Below, one piece after another: positions 24,973-32,325 of a stretch of 64,000 bases of DNA. The stretch is from Micromonospora radicis. Its GTDB lineage: Bacteria > Actinomycetota > Actinomycetes > Mycobacteriales > Micromonosporaceae. The position numbers were made by a program, and so were the translations under genes. The stretch spans positions 1 to 64,000 of the forward strand of contig NZ_QXEC01000016.1 in the NCBI RefSeq assembly GCF_003583405.1. The letters run 5' to 3'. The notes below the pieces were generated by a model that was not told the DNA's origin, did no database searches, and saw only the letters and a program-made list of their open reading frames with translations. Numbering within the stretch: position 1 is the first letter of the stretch; each line of letters begins with the position of its first letter.

Positions 24973-25347
24973 GTGGATCATCTTGCTCACCGAATTGTCA
25001 AGGATCTCCGACGGAACGGTCTTGTGATCGATGATGTTGGCGAGGATTGGTTTGCATTTCGGGACGATGCAGATGCTGGCGAACCGGGGGCGTTTCTCTA
25101 CCTGCCTGTTGACGATGTCGAGCGGTACCTGCAGGCGATGCGTCCGGAGGACGTGGCCGGGGTGTTCGGGCCTGAAGTCAGCCTCGCTGAGGCGCGGTAT
25201 CGGTTGGCCTTGGTGCATGTAGAGGAAAACCTTCTTAGCCACCACAGCGGCATCCGTTACGTCGTTCTCGACGGCGAAGAGATTCGCATCTTCGACACCT
25301 CTGCTCCCGCTGACCCGCCGGCTGGCAACTACCAGTGGAATGCCTGA
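24973..25347 (+). CDS. Small acidic protein, candidate immunity protein
   Basis: The 124-residue product (MDHLAHRIVKDLRRNGLVID at the start) is acidic and matches no family I can name. Codons are far less GC-biased than neighbours (many GAT, GTT, TTT, GCA), marking recent acquisition. It lies inside the tRNA-Thr island and converges on the toxin-like domain gene with a 100-base gap. Small acidic size and this location suggest an immunity protein for that toxin, although immunity genes normally follow the toxin on the same strand. GTG at 24973 is the only start that keeps the first helix. Confidence 0.65.
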   Translation: MDHLAHRIVKDLRRNGLVIDDVGEDWFAFRDDADAGEPGAFLYLPVDDVERYLQAMRPEDVAGVFGPEVSLAEARYRLALVHVEENLLSHHSGIRYVVLDGEEIRIFDTSAPADPPAGNYQWNA

Positions 25348-25373
25348 ACTACACCACAGTTATGGCTGGTGTC

Positions 25374-25393
25374 GGCACCCCGGCCTGGGTGCC
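25374..25393. terminator. Hairpin between convergent island genes
   Basis: GGCACCC and GGGTGCC pair around a six-base loop; another GGGCACCC copy at 25409-25416 allows an alternative, longer-loop stem. Confidence 0.55.
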
Positions 25394-25447
25394 CCGAGAT
25401 CCGACCCAGGGCACCCGCCTACTTTGGAGTAAACGGTCACGAACTGT

Positions 25448-26119
25448 TCAGCGGCACTGGGCGCTGGCCGGGAAAGCCGTGATGATGTTTTTGGAGACTG
25501 CGGCGATGGAGACGTTCGGGTACCGGTACGCCACGATGCGACCGGTCCGTTTGTCCACCAGATAGATTTCGCGCGAGAAGCAATATGTGTCGTTCGACTG
25601 CCGGTAGGTCACCCGGTCAGGATCTGAAAGTGCCACGGCAATGGCGAAGTCGGCAAGATCTCGCCAGTTGCTCCCTTCGATCCGAGCATCGTTTTCCCAC
25701 TGGGAGAGGTGGTTCTTGACGATGTGGCGGTAGCCCCACTTTTCCGAGCCGCACTTGAGGTTGGAGGTGCCGGCCGGGAGGGAACCGGGTGGGCCGGACG
25801 TGGTCCGTGCGGCCTTTCGGCTGAACGCGCGGACGAGCTTGTGGTTGTCGGTCAAGATGCCGCACGCTGCCCAGATGGCGAAGGTCGACACGACGTCGTC
25901 CTCGACTGCCACAGCGCCGCCCGTTGATCTGCCGGACAGGCCGTCGAGATCGGTTACCCACACATAGGTGGAATCGCCGGTCAGATCCGAATAGTCAGGC
26001 AATGGCCCGGCGTCCTCGACTGCCTCGATGGCGTCTGGATCAGCATCGGGCGAAATGCCGACGAGAATCTTACCTGCAGGCTTCTCGATCAGCCCGGCGG
26101 CGAGCGCCGATGACGGCGT
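25448..26119 (-). pseudogene. C-terminal toxin-like domain of a large protein, 5' end cut at the att copy
   Basis: A minus-strand frame is open from 26152 to its stop at 25448. From the att copy inward it reads ITPSSALAAGLIEKPAGKIL, then VGISPDADPDAIEAVEDAG, with no plausible start, followed by a ~180-residue C-terminal region; a TTG at 26002 is the first possible codon. The last part (KWGYRHIVKNHLSQW, DTYCFSREIYLVDKRTG, IITAFP) resembles BECR-type (barnase-EndoU-colicin-RelE) nuclease toxin domains at the ends of polymorphic toxins. The piece looks like the tail of a large secreted toxin whose delivery portion was lost at the recombination site. Activity and fold are inference. Confidence 0.65.
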
Positions 26120-26137
26120 GATTCCGTCAGGCGGCTC
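26120..26137 (+). repeat. second attachment-site copy
   Basis: Exact copy of 24162-24179. It is followed at once by a perfect hairpin that probably ended the tRNA transcript before integration. Confidence 0.9.
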
Positions 26138-26140
26138 TGC

Positions 26141-26171
26141 GCGAAGCCCAGGTCACCGACCTGGGCTTCGC
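26141..26171 (+). terminator. Ancestral terminator of tRNA-Thr
   Basis: A perfect 14-bp stem (26141-26154 with 26158-26171) with a three-base loop starts three bases after the second att copy, the same place relative to the tRNA end as the element-borne hairpin at 24185. Confidence 0.8.
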
Positions 26172-26364
26172 CGTTTCCCGAGATCCGCGCAGCGGTGCCG
26201 CCCGCCAGCGGACCGCCCGCCACCCCGACCGGTGGTCGATCATCGGGGGCGGTTGGGTCATCAGCTTCTCCTCTGTGGATCGGTTGGTCGCCGCCCACTG
26301 CTGCCCGTTGCCGCCCGCACCGAAACGTCACCGTGTGACGATCCGATTGCCCCCGGGTACGGGC

Positions 26365-26982
26365 TCAGGTGTAGAGCTTGCGGGCGTACTCCGGGCCGTA
26401 GTGGCGTTCCAACTCGTCGAGGGTCTCCGCCGGTGCCTCCACCTCCTTGATCAGCCGGGCCCGGCTGGGCAGTGGATCCGCCGGCCAGGTCTGCGGCTGC
26501 CAGAGTTTCGAGCGCAGAAACGCCTTGGCGCAGTGGTAGAAGATCTGCTCGACCTCGACCAGTACGGCGAGTACCGGGCGGTGCCCCTGCACCACCAACT
26601 CGTCGAACCAGGGGGCGTCGCGCAGCAACCGGGCCCGGCCGTTGATCCGCAGGGTGTCCGTCCGGCCGGGGATCATGAAGAGCAGCCCGACGTGCGGGTT
26701 GGTCAGGATGTTGTGGTAACCGTCGGCCCGCCGGTTGCCGGGGCGTTCCGGGATGACGATGGTCCGGTCGTCGAGCACCAGGGCGAAGCCGGGTGGGTCG
26801 CCCTTGGGCGAGACATCGCAGGTGCCGTCCGCCCCGGCGGTGGCCACCAGACAGAACGGCGATTCGGCCAACCACTGTCGGTCACGCTCGTGCAGCCGGG
26901 TGCGTTCCTTGTCGACGGCCCGTGGCGCCGGGCTGCCGAGTAGTGCGCGCAACTCGGCCGCCGATGAGATCTCCGCCGTCAC
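26365..26982 (-). CDS. PPOX-class FMN flavoprotein (MSMEG_1061-like)
   Basis: The 205-residue protein has the pyridoxamine-5'-phosphate-oxidase-like split barrel: SPFCLVATAGADGTCDVSPKG, then FALVLDDRTIVIPERPGNRR and NPHVGLLFMIPGRTDTLRIN. Members of this subgroup bind FMN or F420 and reduce small molecules; the substrate is unknown. GTG at 26982 is chosen for a GGGGAGGT site five bases upstream; the longer frame to 27039 lacks one. Confidence 0.88.
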   Translation of the reverse strand: MTAEISSAAELRALLGSPAPRAVDKERTRLHERDRQWLAESPFCLVATAGADGTCDVSPKGDPPGFALVLDDRTIVIPERPGNRRADGYHNILTNPHVGLLFMIPGRTDTLRINGRARLLRDAPWFDELVVQGHRPVLAVLVEVEQIFYHCAKAFLRSKLWQPQTWPADPLPSRARLIKEVEAPAETLDELERHYGPEYARKLYT

Positions 26983-27142
26983 TGCGTACCTCCCCGTGGC
27001 GTTGACCGTGGTGACGGCACCCGGGCGGGAGACCGCCACCAGTCAGGGTAGTCGTACCGGGCGTGAGGTTTGTGCCCCGATGACCGGGGTACCGCCCACC
27101 AGCGCCGGCAAGCGCGCGTGACGTGACCAGTGGAGGCCGGAG

Positions 27143-27646
27143 ATGGAGAGTCGACTCAAGGTGCTGGGTCACCCCGTCCATCCGATGCTGGTGATGTTCC
27201 CGGTCGCCCTGCTGGTGACGGCCGTGCTGTTCGACGTCGTCGACACCCTCGGCGGCCCGGACTTCCTCGGCGAGGTGGCGTACTGGAACCTCACCGTCGG
27301 CCTGATCGGCGGCCTGCTGGCCGCCGCGGCCGGAGTGTTCGACCTGCTGGCCATCCCGACCGGCACGCGGGCCAAGCGGGTGGCGCTCACCCACGCCGCC
27401 GCGAACGTCGCGGTGATCCTGCTCTTCGCCGCCGTCTGGGTGGTACGCCTCAACGCCGACTCGCGTGCCGCGGGTGGCGCGCTGATCGCCATCGAGGTGG
27501 TGGCAGTGGCCATCCTCGGCGTCAGCGCCTGGCTCGGCGGCGAACTCGTCGACCGGCTCGGTGTCGGGGTGGACCGCGACGCGGACCTCGACGCGCCGAG
27601 TTCGCTACGCGCATCGGGCCGCGAGCGGATGGGAGACCTGCGATGA
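27143..27646 (+). CDS. DUF2231 membrane protein
   Basis: The 167-residue protein has four membrane spans and the DUF2231 opening GHPVHPMLVMFPVALL with its conserved histidines. Family members are of unknown function, often near redox or stress genes. It shares an ATGA overlap with the following small heat-shock gene, so both are probably made together. Confidence 0.88.
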   Translation: MESRLKVLGHPVHPMLVMFPVALLVTAVLFDVVDTLGGPDFLGEVAYWNLTVGLIGGLLAAAAGVFDLLAIPTGTRAKRVALTHAAANVAVILLFAAVWVVRLNADSRAAGGALIAIEVVAVAILGVSAWLGGELVDRLGVGVDRDADLDAPSSLRASGRERMGDLR

Positions 27647-28161
27647 CCGGACCGGGACGTGGTTGGCGGGGCGGCCAGCAGGGCTGGGATCCGCTGGGCG
27701 AGTTGCAGTCGCTGCGCAGCGAACTGAGTCGGCTGGTCGGCGGCCGCCCGGGGCCACCCGAGGTGGAGCTGGGGGAGACCGGCGACGGCTGGGAGGTGGT
27801 CGTCCGGCTGCCCGGGGTGGCGCCCGAGGAGGTCGCGGTGGAACTGGAGGACCGCGAGCTGTGCGTACGCGCCCGGACCGAGGCCGAGGTCAACGCCGAT
27901 CACGGCATCGCCGGTGGGTTCGAGACGCGCGGCTTCGAGTACCGGGTGCAACTGCCCGCACGGGCGGACCCGGACGCCATCGACGCGGTGATGGATCACG
28001 GGCTGCTCCGGGTGCGGCTGCCGCGAGCCGGTCGCCCCGCGCCCCGCACCATCACGGTCGGCCGCACCGGGCCGCACCACACCGCTCCCTCCACCGTCGA
28101 CCCGGCCGCCGACCGGGAACTCCACCAACCGGACGTCGCCGTCGGCGAGTCCGGCCGGTAG
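27643..28161 (+). CDS. Hsp20/alpha-crystallin family chaperone
   Basis: The 172-residue small heat-shock protein carries an alpha-crystallin domain (about 38-125) with VVVRLPGVAPEEVAVELEDRELCVRA and the terminal strand DHGLLRVRLPRAG. The C-terminal tail is polar. It prevents aggregation of unfolded proteins in the cytoplasm without ATP. ATG at 27643 overlaps the DUF2231 stop by four bases, a coupling that argues against the longer upstream frame. It is followed 12 bases later by a glycosyltransferase gene. Confidence 0.9.
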   Translation: MTGPGRGWRGGQQGWDPLGELQSLRSELSRLVGGRPGPPEVELGETGDGWEVVVRLPGVAPEEVAVELEDRELCVRARTEAEVNADHGIAGGFETRGFEYRVQLPARADPDAIDAVMDHGLLRVRLPRAGRPAPRTITVGRTGPHHTAPSTVDPAADRELHQPDVAVGESGR

Positions 28162-28173
28162 CGGCTGCCCGCC

Positions 28174-29280
28174 GTGGTCGCTCCGGCCGTGATCACACCG
28201 GCCGCCGGGCTGGTGCCCGAGGTGGCCCGGATCGCCGTGCTGCGCGCCAACGCGCTCGGCGACTTCATCTTCGTACTGCCGGCGCTGGAGGCGCTGCGGT
28301 CCGCGTACCCGCAGGCGGAGATCGTGCTGCTCGGCGCGCCGTGGCACGCACAGCTGTGGCGCGATCGCCCGGGCCCGGTGGACCGGGTGCTGGTGGTGCC
28401 GCCGGCGCCGGGGATCCGCACGGCGACCCCCGGCGAACCCGAGTCCAGCATGGTCGGGTTCCTGGCCGATGCCCGCGCCGAACGGTTCGACCTGGCGCTG
28501 CAACTGCACGGTGGCGGTGCGAACTCCAACCCGCTGGTCGCCGCGCTCGGTGCCCGGGTCACCGCCGGCCTACGCGCCGAGGACGCTCCGCCGCTGGACC
28601 GGTGGCTGCGTTACGTCTACTACCAACCCGAGGTGATCCGTTACCTGGAGGCGGTGGCGTTGGTCGGCGCGTCGGCGTCCACCATCACCCCGACGCTGGC
28701 GGTCACCGAGACGGACCGGGCCGAGGCGGCGGCGGTGCTCGGCGAGCCGGCCCGACCGCGCGTGGCGCTGCACCCGGGCGCCACCGACACCCGTCGCCGG
28801 TGGCCCGCCGAACGCTTCGCCGAGGTGGCCCGCACGCTGCACGCTGACGGGTACGAGGTGCTGGTCACCGGCACCCCCGCCGAGCAGGACGTGGTGGACC
28901 GGGTGGTCGCCGCGGCCGGCGTGCCGGTCCGGCCGCAGGTCGGTACGCTGCGCCTGGGCGGGCTGGCCGGCTGCTACGCCGGCTGCCAGCTGGTGATCTC
29001 CAACGACACCGGCCCGCTGCACCTCGCCGCCGCCGTGGGCGCGCCGACGGTCGGCATCTACTGGGTCGGCAACCTGATCACCACGGCCACCCCGCTACGC
29101 CACCGGCACCGGCCGATCACCTCCTGGACGGTGCACTGCCCGGTCTGCGGAGTGGACTGCACCCCGGGGATCTATCCGCACCGGCCCGGCGACGGCGAAT
29201 GCCCACACCGGGACTCGTTCGTCACCGACGTACCGGTGGCCGAGGTCATCGAAGCGGCCCGGGAACTGCTGTTCCGGTAA
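28174..29280 (+). CDS. Glycosyltransferase family 9 (heptosyltransferase-like)
   Basis: The 368-residue GT-B enzyme shows family 9 landmarks: IAVLRANALGDFIFVLPALEAL at the start, VALHPGATDTRRRWPAERFAEVA, and the donor-binding end NDTGPLHLAAAVGAPTVGIYW. In Gram-negative bacteria such enzymes add ADP-heptose to lipid A core; here the acceptor must be something else, for instance a natural product or surface glycan. Four cysteines near the C-terminus (CPVCGVDCTPG) are unusual. A HldE-like enzyme and a GT2 lie on the opposite strand immediately after. Confidence 0.88.
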   Translation: MVAPAVITPAAGLVPEVARIAVLRANALGDFIFVLPALEALRSAYPQAEIVLLGAPWHAQLWRDRPGPVDRVLVVPPAPGIRTATPGEPESSMVGFLADARAERFDLALQLHGGGANSNPLVAALGARVTAGLRAEDAPPLDRWLRYVYYQPEVIRYLEAVALVGASASTITPTLAVTETDRAEAAAVLGEPARPRVALHPGATDTRRRWPAERFAEVARTLHADGYEVLVTGTPAEQDVVDRVVAAAGVPVRPQVGTLRLGGLAGCYAGCQLVISNDTGPLHLAAAVGAPTVGIYWVGNLITTATPLRHRHRPITSWTVHCPVCGVDCTPGIYPHRPGDGECPHRDSFVTDVPVAEVIEAARELLFR

Positions 29281-29304
29281 CGAAGGGCCCCTGTGGGCGT
29301 CGGA

Positions 29305-30177
29305 TCAGGTGTCGGCGTCGGCGTCGGCGAGGACGACCTCCCACGCCTCCACGTCGCGTTCGGTGACGGTGGTGGGCGACTCCAGGTGGTACGCCCCGCT
29401 GGGCAGGACACCGGCGCCACCGTGGCGCGCCAGCACGGAGAGTTGGGCGGCGACGTCCTCGCCCTGGTGCCGCTCCTGCACCCGGCGCCAGAAGTCGAAG
29501 CCGCCGGAGTCGACCAGCTTGGCCCGGTCGTACAGCACGCAGCCACCGACCCAGGAGACCTGGTACGCCCGCCAGCTGCCCGCCGGCAACGCCAGCGCCT
29601 CGGTGACGTGCAGCAGGTTCGCCGCCGAGTGGATCTGCGCCCGGTCCCACTCCGGGGTGCCGGGGCGGATCCGTTCCGGTACGGGTCGTCCGGTCCACTC
29701 CCGGTAGTGCCGGTGCGTCTGCGGGCGTACGTCGTGCAGGTAGGACAGCCCGTGCACCGCGTTGCCGACGAAACCGCAGCCCAGCTCCTCGATCGCGGTG
29801 ACCAGTCGACGCAACGTACCCGGCTCCAGCCAGACGTCGTCGTCGAGGCAGAGCACGTACCGGGCGGCGGACGTGGCGAGCAGGGCGGCGCGGTGTTCGG
29901 CCAGCCCTCGGCGGGGCAGCCGACGGGTCAACAGCACCGGGTGGCCGCGGTGACGCAACGCCCGGACCATGGTGGCCGCCGCCGGATGGGTGTACCCGGG
30001 TTCGCCGTCGGACTGGTCGCTGACCACCACGCCGAACCCCGGCACCCCCTCCTGGGCGGCGAGCCCGGAGAGGGTGACGGCCAGTTCGGCGGGTCGGTCG
30101 CGGGTCGGGATCAGCACGTCGAGCGGTCGGTCGGCGCGGAAGTCCGCAGGCGTGCCGGCGTCGAGCGGTCGGTTCAC
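29305..30177 (-). CDS. Glycosyltransferase family 2
   Basis: This 290-residue GT-A enzyme begins LDVLIPTRDRPAELAVTLSGL and has the metal/nucleotide-sugar motif LDDDVWLEPG. No membrane span is predicted, so it acts on a cytoplasmic acceptor. GTG at 30177 overlaps the upstream HldE-like stop by four bases (GTGA), making the pair an operon; the donor is plausibly the HldE product. It converges on the GT9 gene with a 24-base gap. Confidence 0.88.
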   Translation of the reverse strand: MNRPLDAGTPADFRADRPLDVLIPTRDRPAELAVTLSGLAAQEGVPGFGVVVSDQSDGEPGYTHPAAATMVRALRHRGHPVLLTRRLPRRGLAEHRAALLATSAARYVLCLDDDVWLEPGTLRRLVTAIEELGCGFVGNAVHGLSYLHDVRPQTHRHYREWTGRPVPERIRPGTPEWDRAQIHSAANLLHVTEALALPAGSWRAYQVSWVGGCVLYDRAKLVDSGGFDFWRRVQERHQGEDVAAQLSVLARHGGAGVLPSGAYHLESPTTVTERDVEAWEVVLADADADT

Positions 30178-32051
30178 GGCGCCTTGCCGGTCAACGGTGG
30201 CGTGCTTTCCGCGACGGTCGTCTCGACGGTCTCCGGTACGCCGTCCTGACCGTACGCCCGGATCCGGTCGATGATCGCGGAGGTGGACCGGTCCGGTACG
30301 TAGCCCAGGGTGCGTACCTGCCCGCCCAGCCGCTGCACCAGCGGTGCCTCCGGCACCAGCTCGGGTGGGTAGTCGCCACCCTTGACGTAGACATCCGGCC
30401 GGATCGCCTCGATCAGCGCGGTCGGTGAATCTTCCTCGAAGACCACCACGTGGTCCACGCAGGACAGCGCGGCGAGCAGGGCGGTGCGATCCTCGACCGG
30501 GTTGACCGGCCGGTCCGGCCCCTTGAGCCGGCGTACGCTGCCGTCGGAGTTGACCGCCACCACCAGCAGGTCGCCGAGGGCGCGGGCCTGCTCCAGGTAC
30601 CGCACGTGGCCCCGGTGCAGCACGTCGAAGCAGCCGTTGGTGAAGACGACCGAACGTCCGGCGCGGCGGTGCTCGGCGACGAGTGCGCTCAGCCTCTCGG
30701 TGTCGATCAGCGCCGGACCACCCTCGCCGCCCGGGGCCGGCCGGCCGAGCGCGGCCAGCAGATCCTCCCGGCGGCACACACAGGTGCCGGTGCCGGCGAC
30801 GGTGCTGGTCGCGGCGAGCTGCGCCAACTGGGCCGCGGTCGACAGCGGCGCGTCGGCGGCCAGCGCGAGTGTCATGGCCGCCAGGTACGCGTCACCGGCG
30901 CCGACGGCGTGGCTGGCCGGAACGGGCGTGCTGTGGCTGCGACTGGGCTGCCCGTCGGCGCCACCGACCACCGCGCCGTCGGTGTCCAGGGTCACCGCGA
31001 CCACGTCCGCGCCGGTGTGTGCGCGCAGCTCGGCCAGCCGGGCCTCGGCCAGGACCGCCCGGTCCACGCCGGCTCCGGCGTCGGTGTTCACGGTCACGCC
31101 GGTGCCGGTCACGCTGAGCCCGTCGTGGGTCATCGCCACCCGGCCCTCGCCCGGGGTGGGCTCCCCGGTCGGCCCGTCGGTACGCCGCAGTGCGGCACCA
31201 CCCGGCGCGGTCCCCACGGTGAGTTCGGACGGACCGTCGGCCGGATCTACCTCCGGATGTTCCAGGTGCAGTTCCCGCACCGTGCCGCCGAGGATCCCGC
31301 CGTCCAGGGGCGCGTCGCCGCGGGGCATGCCCGGCAGCGTCCCGCCGTCGGTGAGTGCGGCGGTCCCGGCGCGGGCGAGCAGCCGGCTCGCCTCGGCGAA
31401 GCTCGGGGTCACCACGGTTGGTCCGAGTCCGCGCCAGTCGGCGAGGTCGTGCGCGTCCAAGGCGACGGTGGCGTACCGGTCCCGGTTGGCGACCAGCCAG
31501 GCGCGAACCCGGGCGGGCAGGGCACCCAGGCCGTAGTCGCAGACCACCAGGGTCGGTGCCGCACCACCGGCGGCGGCCTGCAACTCCCTCGTCGCGCAGT
31601 CCAGGGCGGTGAGCAGCCGGTCCACGCCCTCGTCGCCCAGCGGGTCGTCGGGGTCGCCGGAGTCCTCCCGCAGCAGGATCTGGTCGTCGGCGAGCATCCG
31701 GCGCTTCACCGGGGTGGGCCGACCGGGCTGGCTGACGGTACGGTCCCAGACGCCGGCCCGGTCCAGACAGTCGTGCAACTCGTCGCCCGCGACGTCGGCG
31801 CCGACCGGTGCCACCAGCACCGACCGGCCGCCCAGGGCGGCGATGTTGACCGCGGTGTTCGCCGCACCGCCCGCCGCCGAGATGCGTCGGCGCAGGGTGA
31901 GGACCGGCGCCGGAGCCTCCCGGCACAGCCGGTCCGAGTCGGCGAACCGCCACTCGTCGAGCATGGCGTCCCCGATCACCAGAACCGGACGCCCGAGCCA
32001 GCTCTGCACGACGTCGGTGAGCCGGAGCTGTTCCGATGCTGCTCGTGCCAT
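30174..32051 (-). CDS. hldE: HldE-like bifunctional heptose-7-phosphate kinase/heptose-1-phosphate adenylyltransferase
   Basis: The 625-residue protein joins a PfkB-type sugar kinase (about 15-430) to a nucleotidyltransferase (465-600). The kinase has ISAAGGAANTAVNIAALGG and the anion-hole motif GAGDAYLA with Asp387; the transferase has TNGCFDVLHRGH with the HxGH signature 479-482. The family makes ADP-heptose precursors. An insert of about 95 residues (233-327), rich in Gly, Asp and Thr, splits the kinase domain and is absent from typical HldE (about 475 residues). GmhA, GmhB and HldD are not in the window. Confidence 0.87.
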   Translation of the reverse strand: MARAASEQLRLTDVVQSWLGRPVLVIGDAMLDEWRFADSDRLCREAPAPVLTLRRRISAAGGAANTAVNIAALGGRSVLVAPVGADVAGDELHDCLDRAGVWDRTVSQPGRPTPVKRRMLADDQILLREDSGDPDDPLGDEGVDRLLTALDCATRELQAAAGGAAPTLVVCDYGLGALPARVRAWLVANRDRYATVALDAHDLADWRGLGPTVVTPSFAEASRLLARAGTAALTDGGTLPGMPRGDAPLDGGILGGTVRELHLEHPEVDPADGPSELTVGTAPGGAALRRTDGPTGEPTPGEGRVAMTHDGLSVTGTGVTVNTDAGAGVDRAVLAEARLAELRAHTGADVVAVTLDTDGAVVGGADGQPSRSHSTPVPASHAVGAGDAYLAAMTLALAADAPLSTAAQLAQLAATSTVAGTGTCVCRREDLLAALGRPAPGGEGGPALIDTERLSALVAEHRRAGRSVVFTNGCFDVLHRGHVRYLEQARALGDLLVVAVNSDGSVRRLKGPDRPVNPVEDRTALLAALSCVDHVVVFEEDSPTALIEAIRPDVYVKGGDYPPELVPEAPLVQRLGGQVRTLGYVPDRSTSAIIDRIRAYGQDGVPETVETTVAESTPPLTGKAP

Positions 32052-32087
32052 GCCGGCGGATCCCCGGGGCCGGCGGGGTCAAACCTG

Positions 32088-32207
32088 GTGGAGGCGAGCG
32101 CCGCGGACGCGGACCCCGACAACGGGCTGGTCAGCAGCCGTAGGCCGGACGGCCTGCCGGCGTTCTGCGACAAGATCGTCGAAGAGTTCGCCGAGGGCCG
32201 GCACTGA
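32088..32207 (+). CDS. Possible small protein (39 aa)
   Basis: A short frame starts at GTG 32088 and ends in IVEEFAEGRH. About 35 of 37 third positions are G or C, and a strong hairpin follows 30 bases later, both hints of a real gene. It starts 37 bases from the divergent HldE start, with no clear ribosome site. No homologue is known to me. Confidence 0.35.
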   Translation: MEASAADADPDNGLVSSRRPDGLPAFCDKIVEEFAEGRH

Positions 32208-32237
32208 GCGCACCCGTTGGCCGTCGCGGTCGAGCAG

Positions 32238-32274
32238 GGCCCCTTCCGGTACGCCAGGCGTACCGGAAGGGGCC
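32238..32274 (+). terminator. Terminator upstream of the 14-TM exporter gene
   Basis: A perfect 17-bp stem (32238-32254 with 32258-32274), three-base loop, followed by TTTCCT. The next gene on this strand starts only 51 bases later, so it ends some upstream transcript, perhaps the 39-residue frame. Confidence 0.85.
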
Positions 32275-32325
32275 TTTCCTCGCATCCGGACGGCATGTTT
32301 CCGGTGGTCCGGGAATGTAGGCGCA

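Larger units (their letters stand above)
24162..26137 (+). mobile_element. Remnant of a tRNA-Thr-integrated genomic island
   Basis: Direct repeats of the tRNA 3' end bound about 2 kb whose content differs from its surroundings: lower GC, a transposase scrap, a small low-GC gene and a truncated toxin-like gene. There is no integrase or excisionase left, so it is an immobile remnant or one end of a once larger element. Confidence 0.8.
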
